A DNA stretch of 10,584 bases from Burkholderiales bacterium (GTDB taxonomy: Bacteria > Pseudomonadota > Gammaproteobacteria > Burkholderiales > Casimicrobiaceae), in contig JAIRPA010000041.1 of assembly GCA_031257235.1 (NCBI GenBank), positions 1 to 10,584 of the forward strand, given 5' to 3'. Under the pieces are notes generated by a model, which was not told the origin of the DNA, did not search any database, and was given only the letters and a program-made list of their open reading frames with translations. Of the stretch, positions 1 through 4,501 are shown in pieces (the first letter of the stretch is position 1; every line of letters begins with the position of its first letter). The translations under genes and the position numbers were made by a program.

Positions 1-26
1 ACTTAAAAAAACGAGAAAATAAAACG

Positions 27-45
27 CTTCATTCAAGCATTGAAG
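27..45 (-). terminator. Possible weak intrinsic terminator after the metallopeptidase gene
   Basis: Read on the minus strand, a short hairpin with a CTTCA/TGAAG stem lies about 13 bp past the stop codon of the metallopeptidase gene and is followed by a T-rich run (positions 26 down to about 4). The stem is only five clean pairs plus a mismatch, so this is a weak candidate. The hairpin and T-rich tail are seen directly; the terminator function is inferred. Confidence 0.3.
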
Positions 46-58
46 TTTGACGAAGAGC

Positions 59-811
59 TTATTTTAATAGTCGGCTTGTTTCACGCCAATCGGGAAGATG
101 ATCGGTGAGCAATTGCCAAAAGTCCGATGAGTGATTGTGATGCACCAAATGGCAAAGTTCATGCACCACCACATAGTTCAAACACGTCATCGGTTTTTCA
201 ATCAGTGCGATGTTGATCGTAATGCGGCGGGTTTGCGCCGTACAGGTTCCCCAACAAGATTTCATTGTGCGAAGGGTGATTTTATTGACCTTAACCCCGA
301 TTTTTTCCTGCCAATCATCAATCAAAGGTATGACTGAATTGTTTATTAAAGATCGTTGCCAATTTTCTACCGCCTTTTTTCGTTGTTGAACGGAGGTATG
401 AAAGGGGACACAGACATTCAGCGAATCCCCCTCAACAAAAACACGCGGTTGATCGCAGGGGTCTTCTTCAATGATCCTCAAATGAAGCGGGCGACCCCAT
501 AAAAGAATGACTTCTCCGGAAACAAACCGGCAAGGGCGCTGTTTTTGTGCTTCATGAATCATTTGACGTTGTTGCGCAATCCACCTTTGGTGTGCTTGCA
601 CAAACGCGATAATCTCTTTTTGTCCGGCGCGACGCGGCGCGGACACACGAACGGTGCCATCCGGCAAGACGCGAAGATTTAAGTTTTTGCGGCTTCGACG
701 AACCAGTTCGATTTTGTCATCAAAAAAATCGTTGTGTTGCCGGTTAAACAATAGAGCCATGATGAGGTTGACGCAATAAAAAAATAGCGCGGTTTTAATC
801 GACCGCGCCAT
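59..811 (-). CDS. YgjP/DUF45-family zinc metallopeptidase (SprT-like fold)
   Basis: The 250-residue protein has the arrangement of the YgjP/DUF45 (PF01863) family: an N-terminal beta-rich region (about 33-115), a helical middle (about 140-170), then a zinc-metallopeptidase C-terminus. The signature HELCH lies at residues 217-221, giving ligands His217 and His221 and catalytic Glu218. His227 in the following NHSSDFW is the likely third ligand. An upstream CWGTC stretch (186-190) is also typical of the family. The native substrate is unknown. The first 17 residues are hydrophobic and unusual for this cytoplasmic family, so Met18 (codon at 758-760) may be the true start. Neither start has a clear Shine-Dalgarno. 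The gene begins 20 bp after the XRE regulator ends and is probably co-transcribed with it. Family assignment is firm; the start is not. Confidence 0.88.
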   Translation of the reverse strand: MARSIKTALFFYCVNLIMALLFNRQHNDFFDDKIELVRRSRKNLNLRVLPDGTVRVSAPRRAGQKEIIAFVQAHQRWIAQQRQMIHEAQKQRPCRFVSGEVILLWGRPLHLRIIEEDPCDQPRVFVEGDSLNVCVPFHTSVQQRKKAVENWQRSLINNSVIPLIDDWQEKIGVKVNKITLRTMKSCWGTCTAQTRRITINIALIEKPMTCLNYVVVHELCHLVHHNHSSDFWQLLTDHLPDWRETSRLLK

Positions 812-831
812 TCTTTATATAGCAAAACGTG

Positions 832-1188
832 TTAAGCCGACAATTTTGCCACAGAAACACCTAAGGCTTTGGCCACTTTGCTCACGGTTGCCGCACGCGG
901 ATTTAATGATTTTTCAATCACCGCATATCCGCCTTGGGTCATGCCTAAACGGCGGGCAACTTCAGCCTGAGACAAGCCTAAACGCTCACGTTGCACGCGA
1001 ATCGGGGTCACGACGCCTTTGCCGGAGGAGGGTCTGCCCACCGGTCTTTTTCCAGCAACGGCAGCTTTGCCCGATTTGTTTTGAGACGCGGCTTTTGAAG
1101 CACCGGTTAATTTTGCGTATTCTTCTACGGTTAAAAGAACATATAAGGGTTTTCCGCTTTTATCGGGCAGAATTCTTGGTTTTGCCAT
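832..1188 (-). CDS. XRE-family HTH regulator with antitoxin-like N-terminus
   Basis: This is a 118-residue DNA-binding protein. Residues about 62-116 form an XRE/Cro-CI HTH domain, with the recognition region in SQAEVARRLGMTQGGYAVIE followed by a second helix pair. Residues 5-28 (ending in YVLLTVEEYAKLTG) resemble the first strand and helix of Phd/YefM-like antitoxins. The two parts are joined by a Lys/Ala/Gly-rich linker (about 30-60) that includes a KRPVGRPSSGK stretch, loosely like an AT-hook. AAAGGAAA, a good ribosome-binding site, lies 6-7 nt before the ATG. No toxin gene lies upstream or downstream; the next gene downstream is the DUF45 metallopeptidase. The likely role is a transcriptional regulator, perhaps of its own operon. 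The HTH is seen directly, while the antitoxin relation of the N-terminus is an inference from a short stretch. Confidence 0.85.
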   Translation of the reverse strand: MAKPRILPDKSGKPLYVLLTVEEYAKLTGASKAASQNKSGKAAVAGKRPVGRPSSGKGVVTPIRVQRERLGLSQAEVARRLGMTQGGYAVIEKSLNPRAATVSKVAKALGVSVAKLSA

Positions 1189-1223
1189 TTTTATTTCCTT
1201 TCACAATTGAGTCATTAGTTAGA

Positions 1224-1249
1224 AGGTCGACCTATTTAGAGAACCTATT
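1224..1249. promoter_or_regulatory. Candidate autoregulatory operator upstream of the XRE gene
   Basis: A perfect 10-bp palindrome AGGTCGACCT (1224-1233) overlaps the first of two direct ACCTATT repeats (1230-1236 and 1243-1249), which are 13 bp apart. Both lie in the leader of the XRE gene, downstream of its predicted -10. XRE regulators often bind inverted repeats in their own promoters, so this is a plausible binding site. No binding can be shown from sequence. Confidence 0.35.
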
Positions 1250-1269
1250 CTTGGATCGACATGCCGGTA

Positions 1270-1278
1270 AGTATAACA
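1270..1278 (-). promoter_or_regulatory. Extended -10 promoter for the XRE-metallopeptidase operon
   Basis: On the minus strand this reads TGTTATACT, an extended -10 element (TG-N-TATACT). The hexamer 17 bp upstream is a poor -35, as is common for extended -10 promoters. Transcription would begin near 1263, giving a leader of about 75 nt that contains the candidate operator. Confidence 0.45.
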
Positions 1279-1382
1279 ATAGGAATTTAAATAATCCATA
1301 GATTTAAAAGAAAATATGCGACCCATGATCAATTTTGAGTAAAATAGAATCTATTCTTCGTTGATACCTATAAACAATTCTT

Positions 1383-1637
1383 ATGGCTTCCACACATTTT
1401 GTTTATATAGCACAATGCGCCGATAGCACTTTGTACTGCGGTTATACGACCAATATCTCTAAAAGGATCAACGCGCACAACCAAGGCATTGCCGCAAAAT
1501 ATACGCGATCACGATTGCCGGTGAATGTTGTCTATTCGGAATCTTTTTCTTCAAAAAGCGACGCGCTTAAAAGAGAGCTTGCCATCAAACGTCTACCACG
1601 CCAACAAAAGCTCAAGTTAATTCAAGGCGACCCATGA
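1383..1637 (+). CDS. GIY-YIG domain protein, UPF0213/YhbQ-like
   Basis: The 84-residue protein is essentially one GIY-YIG nuclease-fold domain and is full length for the UPF0213 family. The two signature strands are FVYIAQC (6-12) and LYCGYT (17-22). Arg28, in SKRINAH, is the expected catalytic arginine, and Glu65, in KRELAIK, the expected metal-binding glutamate. Such proteins are predicted single-domain endonucleases; the E. coli relative YhbQ has been linked to DNA processing, but the role here is unknown. An in-frame TAA at 1371-1373 excludes a longer upstream start. No Shine-Dalgarno is visible before the ATG, and a TATAAA at 1369-1374 would place the RNA start almost at the start codon, so a leaderless message is possible. 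Confidence 0.87.
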   Translation: MASTHFVYIAQCADSTLYCGYTTNISKRINAHNQGIAAKYTRSRLPVNVVYSESFSSKSDALKRELAIKRLPRQQKLKLIQGDP

Positions 1638-1834
1638 TGCTTCTTGCTCGCTCGTTATGTTCAAAAATATATGAGTAGTCCATTGGACGTTCGGCTTTTG
1701 TTTGTCGTTGGATGCTTATACAAAGCTCAACGTAAAGGATGTGTTCACTTTTTGAGACCCAAGCATAACCTCTCCATTCCGACTAAGAGGGTTTTGCAAC
1801 GGTCTTTATTGTCCGCCCCTCATCTTAGGTATTG
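1638..1834. other. Intergenic stretch with no supported gene
   Basis: About 200 bp between the GIY-YIG gene and the promoter of the next gene. A TTG-started open frame of 68 codons (1644-1850) has no ribosome-binding site, no recognisable domain, and runs through the promoter of the next gene, so I do not call it. A weak CCTCT/AGAGG hairpin (1769-1790) followed by GTTTTG could end the GIY-YIG transcript. I see no tRNA or other RNA gene here. Confidence 0.4.
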
Positions 1835-1868
1835 TATAATGCAGTATTAAGACCTCATCCATCAGGAG
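1835..1868 (+). promoter_or_regulatory. Consensus -10 and Shine-Dalgarno of the DUF4124-glutaredoxin gene
   Basis: A perfect TATAAT lies at 1835-1840. The best -35 match, TTGTCC at 1809-1814, is 20 bp away, longer than ideal. A start near 1847 would give a leader of about 28 nt containing AGGAG (1864-1868), six bases before the ATG at 1875. The -10 and ribosome-binding site are clear; the -35 is uncertain. Confidence 0.6.
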
Positions 1869-1874
1869 CAAGTC

Positions 1875-2477
1875 ATGCGGATTTTCTTATTAGCGATTGC
1901 GTTATTTTTGTTGCCGGTTTTATCTTTTGCCCAAGCTCAAACGATGTTTCGTTATATCGACGAGACCGGTCGCGTCGTTTATACCGATAAGCCGCCCGCG
2001 CCGGATCAACACGTCTCTGACCTCCAACGCAAAAATCCGGGCGGCAATTATATTGAAGTCGATAAAATTCCCTTTGAAACGCGCTATGTGATGGAACGTT
2101 TTCCGCTGACCTTATACGCCTCCAACTGCGGCAGTTACTGCGAACAGGCAGAAGCGTTCTTAAAAAAGCGCGGTGTTCCTTATGCCTTTGTAGACACCGG
2201 CACGCAAGAAGGCAATAAACAACTGAGAGAACGCGCCGGCAATACTAAAATCCCGTCACTGCAAATCGGAACGGACATTCTTTCGGGTTTTAATGAGGCA
2301 TCATGGGGCGAGCGTTTGAATCAGGCAGGTTACGCACAAGACGCGGGAGCACGCGACAGCAAAAACCATGTCCAACCCGCCGTCCCCACACCCACTGACA
2401 AAAATATCGAAAGCACCGAACCCGCGCTTACCCCTCCCGCCGAGCCGCCTTCCGACGATAACACCACGAACAAATAA
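1875..2477 (+). CDS. Exported DUF4124-glutaredoxin fusion protein
   Basis: The 200-residue protein starts with a Sec signal peptide (hydrophobic 3-18, likely cleavage after the SFA at 17-19). A DUF4124 module follows (about 23-60) with its usual FRYIDETGRVVYTDKPP core. Next comes a glutaredoxin/thioredoxin-fold domain (about 75-152). Its active site is CGSYC, with Cys85 and Cys89 spaced as C-x3-C rather than the classical C-x2-C. A likely cis-proline follows at Pro127 (KIPSLQIG). The last 45 residues or so are a Pro/Thr/Asp-rich tail that is probably disordered. The protein should act in the periplasm on disulfides, but its partner is unknown. DUF4124-glutaredoxin fusions are a known arrangement, mostly in Betaproteobacteria. 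The gene stands alone and converges on the amidotransferase, with a shared hairpin between them. Confidence 0.85.
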   Translation: MRIFLLAIALFLLPVLSFAQAQTMFRYIDETGRVVYTDKPPAPDQHVSDLQRKNPGGNYIEVDKIPFETRYVMERFPLTLYASNCGSYCEQAEAFLKKRGVPYAFVDTGTQEGNKQLRERAGNTKIPSLQIGTDILSGFNEASWGERLNQAGYAQDAGARDSKNHVQPAVPTPTDKNIESTEPALTPPAEPPSDDNTTNK

Positions 2478-2481
2478 GTTC

Positions 2482-2519
2482 AGTTCGGCAAAAAGTGAAA
2501 ATCTACTTTTTGCCGAACT
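2482..2519. terminator. Perfect 15-bp hairpin between convergent genes (hairpin family copy 1)
   Basis: The stem AGTTCGGCAAAAAGT (2482-2496) pairs perfectly with 2505-2519 around an 8-nt loop. It begins five bases after the stop of the DUF4124-glutaredoxin gene, and its right arm encodes the last five residues and stop codon of the amidotransferase. It is symmetric enough to act on transcripts from both strands. There is no U-run after the stem, but each arm holds a run of five A/T pairs. Its 30-nt core (2486-2515) recurs at 4227-4256 and, diverged, at 4464-4493. Confidence 0.6.
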
Positions 2520-3213
2520 CAAGAACAAGCATTTCAATAAATCGCTGCATCAACCCTAAAGCCTCCGGCGTATCCACGGCATTTTCTTTCGGTAAATTCG
2601 GATCGCGTGAACATTCCAACGCCACATAGTCACGCATGATCTCGCCGTCAAATTCGGGATGAAATTGAGTGCTCATCGCGTATTTGCCGTAACGCAAGAT
2701 TTGATGCGGATCGTGTTTTGAGTACGCCAACACCGTCGCTCCTTGGGGCGGAACCACCACGGTTTGACTGTGCAAAAGATTGGCGGAAAAGCGAGGCGGC
2801 AGGGAAGATAACAACGCATCGCTTTTTGCGTCTTCCGTCAAAACGATTTCTTGGGTACCCAATTCCATGCCTTTTTCGTGATAATCCACCACCCCGCCTA
2901 AGGCATCGGCTAAGAGTTGATGCCCGTAACACACCGCAAATATCGGTATGTTCGCCTCAAACACCCGCTTTAACCATTCGCCCGCCGCCTTGCTCCAAGC
3001 GCACCGATCCGTCACCATCGCGGGCGAGCCCGTCACCAAAACGCCGCTATAATCAAGAGGACTTCTCAATACTTCCCCGCGCTCGACGTGAATGACTTGA
3101 TGAGGTTTTCGCATAAGATTCCCAAAACGCACAAACATTTGATCAAAATTGCCGTGCCGACGCATAATATCTTTGTCGGCGTCCCCCGTCTGCAATACTA
3201 ATATTGGTTTCAT
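2503..3213 (-). CDS. Class I glutamine amidotransferase (GuaA-like, stand-alone)
   Basis: A 236-residue stand-alone GATase1 protein. The nucleophile elbow AVCYGHQLLA places catalytic Cys95. The triad is completed by His185 and Glu187 in TQFHPEFDGE. VLVTGSP (58-64) forms the oxyanion side of the site. These proteins hydrolyse the amide of glutamine or of gamma-glutamyl compounds; many are annotated GMP synthase-like, but there is no synthetase domain here, so the physiological substrate is open. All catalytic residues are present, so it is probably active. No strong Shine-Dalgarno precedes the ATG. The gene lies 27 bp after gspC and probably shares its transcript. Its last codons fall inside the terminator hairpin at 2482-2519. 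Confidence 0.88.
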   Translation of the reverse strand: MKPILVLQTGDADKDIMRRHGNFDQMFVRFGNLMRKPHQVIHVERGEVLRSPLDYSGVLVTGSPAMVTDRCAWSKAAGEWLKRVFEANIPIFAVCYGHQLLADALGGVVDYHEKGMELGTQEIVLTEDAKSDALLSSLPPRFSANLLHSQTVVVPPQGATVLAYSKHDPHQILRYGKYAMSTQFHPEFDGEIMRDYVALECSRDPNLPKENAVDTPEALGLMQRFIEMLVLEFGKK

Positions 3214-3240
3214 GTGATCGGATATAAGGTAGGGTGGCGT

Positions 3241-4188
3241 TTACGGGCAGGTCGCGGCGTTGACCAGCATTAACTCCATCGTTTTTCCTTGGCGCACGCC
3301 TGACAATTTGACGGTCTGCCCGCCTGCAAAGGGTCGGATGATCAAGCCGCTGATGTCTTCAACGTTGATCAGTGTGATGTCGTTGGCGGTTTTTAATAAG
3401 TCTCCACGGCTCAACCCCAACATGGCCGTGTGACCGTTGGCCACTTTGACCAAAATGCCGTCTTGGGTTTTTTCCAAAGGTGCGTAAAAAACCGAAGGAT
3501 CGTTTAAGGCGCCCTGCAATAATTCCGGGTTTAACTTAACGACTCTTCCTTTGAAATCATTGGGAACGCAGGCATTCTTGGCGGCAGTGACCGCCCCGCT
3601 TCTTCGTGTGGATTCTCCGACACGTTCGCTCATGCCGGCGGCTCTTCCGACCGATCGTGCCGCTCTGTTGGGTTTGTCGGCTTGATCGGAAGAAGGGGCT
3701 TTGTCGGGCACCTGAACCCCTTCCGGGGTTTTGTTGTTTTCTCGAAGTAAAAATGTGCGCTCGGCGCCGTGGTCGTCCCGCAACGTTGCCTCGTTGGCGG
3801 CAAGCCGCGTTAAGGTCACGCCGTTGGCGGTTTCGCCGGTGTTTAACACCGCGACTTGATTTTTAGCGCGAAAGACCGCATACCCCTGCCCTTTTTGATC
3901 GGAGATGATGCCCAAAAGCCGCCAATCAAAAAACGAGGTTGCCGCTGCCGTGTCCGGTTTTTTTCCAACGCCTTCTTCGCCGAAAAGAGAAGAGGCGCGC
4001 AACGTCATCACCGCGTCACCGGAAAATTCCGGCACCACGGCAACAGGCGAAGGGGCTACGATTTGCCAAAACCAATAGGCAAGCGTAGACGCCAACACCA
4101 CCCATGCCACCGTCCCAAAAAGCCGCGCGGCGAGCCCGTTTAAACGCGAAAGATCAAAAGCCATTACGCTCAACCCATCTCTTTTCAT
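3241..4188 (-). CDS. gspC: Type II secretion system inner-membrane protein GspC
   Basis: The 315-residue protein has the GspC layout. A short cytoplasmic N-terminus is followed by one membrane segment (about 24-44). The periplasmic homology region (about 60-150) has the typical ASSLFG, LLGII, GYAVF and LLRE stretches. A charged low-complexity linker (about 150-205) leads to a C-terminal PDZ-like domain (about 214-310) with LGLSRGDLLKTANDITL. GspC links the inner-membrane platform to the GspD secretin. The other gsp genes are not in this window, so this copy is separated from the rest of the system or sits at its edge. Cys207 and Cys314 could form a disulfide in the periplasm. The annotated ATG has a poor ribosome-binding site; Met9 (codon at 4162-4164), preceded by GAG, is a credible alternative start. 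Confidence 0.82.
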   Translation of the reverse strand: MKRDGLSVMAFDLSRLNGLAARLFGTVAWVVLASTLAYWFWQIVAPSPVAVVPEFSGDAVMTLRASSLFGEEGVGKKPDTAAATSFFDWRLLGIISDQKGQGYAVFRAKNQVAVLNTGETANGVTLTRLAANEATLRDDHGAERTFLLRENNKTPEGVQVPDKAPSSDQADKPNRAARSVGRAAGMSERVGESTRRSGAVTAAKNACVPNDFKGRVVKLNPELLQGALNDPSVFYAPLEKTQDGILVKVANGHTAMLGLSRGDLLKTANDITLINVEDISGLIIRPFAGGQTVKLSGVRQGKTMELMLVNAATCP

Positions 4189-4204
4189 TGAAATCCACGC
4201 AAAA

Positions 4205-4214
4205 TTGTATAACA
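4205..4214 (-). promoter_or_regulatory. Candidate extended -10 promoter for gspC-amidotransferase
   Basis: On the minus strand this reads TGTTATACAA, an extended -10. The weak -35 position (TTTTGC, 17 bp upstream) falls inside the hairpin at 4225-4258. Transcription would start just in front of gspC, so gspC and the amidotransferase would be separate from the efflux operon. The prediction is by eye. Confidence 0.4.
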
Positions 4215-4224
4215 GGATCAGGGG

Positions 4225-4258
4225 TTCGGCAAAAAGTGAAAACCTACTTTTTGCCGGA
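4225..4258. repeat. Hairpin family copy 2 (outer left hairpin of the composite element)
   Basis: CGGCAAAAAGT (4227-4237) pairs with 4246-4256 around an 8-nt loop; a T-A pair just outside can lengthen the stem beyond one T-G wobble. The 30-nt core differs from the copy at 2486-2515 by only one loop base. It overlaps the -35 region predicted for gspC. Confidence 0.7.
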
Positions 4259-4266
4259 AGTGATTA

Positions 4267-4301
4267 CCAAAAAATCGCGGGGGAACCCCGACGATTTTTT
4301 G
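4267..4301. terminator. Bidirectional intrinsic-terminator-like hairpin, left copy
   Basis: A GC-rich stem (GCGGGG against CCCCG, one bulged A at 4291, 3-nt GAA loop) is flanked by six A (4269-4274) and six T (4295-4300), so on either strand it reads as GC stem plus U-run. The A and T runs also pair with each other, extending the stem by ten pairs. On the minus strand it could end read-through from the efflux operon before gspC. A copy matching at 34 of 35 positions, in opposite orientation, lies at 4420-4453. Confidence 0.6.
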
Positions 4302-4359
4302 CGGGAAAGGCGGCAGACATACCACGCTTCCGAATGTAACCTCAATCTCTCACCTCGTC

Positions 4360-4402
4360 ATTCTGCGCGTAGCGAAGCGAAAGCAAGCGAAGTCGCAGAA
4401 TC
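4360..4402. repeat. REP-like palindrome in the core of the composite element
   Basis: ATTCTGCG (4360-4367) is exactly complementary to CGCAGAAT (4395-4402). The loop contains AGCGAAG twice (4371-4377 and 4386-4392). The overall look, a GTCATTCTGCG start and a CGCAGAATCC end, is that of short intergenic palindromic repeats found dispersed in many bacterial genomes. Only one copy is in this window, so repetitiveness is inferred. Confidence 0.55.
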
Positions 4403-4419
4403 CACACCGCCGTTCCAAC

Positions 4420-4453
4420 AAAAAATCGTCGGGGTCCCCCCGCGATTTTTTGG
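4420..4453. terminator. Bidirectional intrinsic-terminator-like hairpin, right copy
   Basis: This is the inverted copy of 4267-4301, with one base fewer in the loop (GGGGT then CCCCC). A6 (4421-4426) and T6 (4446-4451) flank a GC-rich stem. It is about 50 bp past the oprM stop codon and is the first strong terminator candidate met by the efflux-operon transcript on the minus strand. Confidence 0.6.
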
Positions 4454-4463
4454 ATACTTCATC

Positions 4464-4501
4464 CGCCCAAAAGTAGGGGTTTACTTTTGGGCGTTTTTTT
4501 T
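4464..4501 (+). terminator. Hairpin family copy 3 followed by a T8 run
   Basis: A 12-bp stem CGCCCAAAAGTA (4464-4475) pairs with 4482-4493 around a 6-nt loop, and eight T follow (4494-4501). On the plus strand this is a textbook intrinsic terminator, although no plus-strand gene ends here. On the minus strand it follows the oprM stop codon at once but lacks a U-run. The T-run overlaps the first two bases of the oprM stop triplet at 4500-4502. Compared with copies 1 and 2, two stem positions differ with the matching change on the other arm, so pairing is kept. Confidence 0.65.

Larger units (their letters stand above)
4225..4493. repeat. Composite nested palindromic element (about 87-bp inverted arms around a REP-like core)
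   Basis: This fills most of the 311-bp gap between gspC and the efflux operon. The left arm, 4227-4313, read in reverse complement aligns end to end with the right arm, 4408-4493, at roughly 80% identity by eye with a single one-base gap. Each arm contains two self-complementary hairpins: an outer AGTAGG-type hairpin (4227-4256; 4464-4493) and an inner AAAAAATCG/CGATTTTTT hairpin (4267-4301; 4420-4453). The middle (4314-4407) contains a palindrome with an ATTCTGCG/CGCAGAAT stem. There is no coding potential of note and no clear target-site duplication. It could be a MITE-like or REP-type mobile element, or an accreted terminator cluster. Confidence 0.7.

Noticed and set aside
1219..1299. 26-codon minus-strand open frame upstream of the XRE gene, considered as a leader peptide or toxin remnant
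   Set aside because: It has no Shine-Dalgarno, starts upstream of the predicted transcription start, and is too short to be judged.
1644..1850. 68-codon plus-strand open frame between the GIY-YIG and glutaredoxin genes
   Set aside because: It uses a TTG start with no ribosome-binding site, shows no recognisable domain, and runs over the TATAAT promoter of the next gene.
1640..1874. tRNA or small RNA gene in the intergenic stretch
   Set aside because: No TTCRA loop with acceptor pairing or other tRNA signature was found; the only hairpins are short and weak.
2718..3095. Plus-strand open frame of 125 codons opposite the amidotransferase
   Set aside because: Low-complexity Pro/Arg/Ser-rich translation with no domain, antisense to an intact catalytic gene.
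4225..4493. CRISPR array
   Set aside because: The repeats are inverted hairpins of differing type, not regularly spaced direct repeats with unique spacers.
4225..4493. Insertion sequence with target-site duplication
   Set aside because: No transposase frame lies between the arms and no convincing direct duplication flanks them; only a MITE-like reading remains possible.
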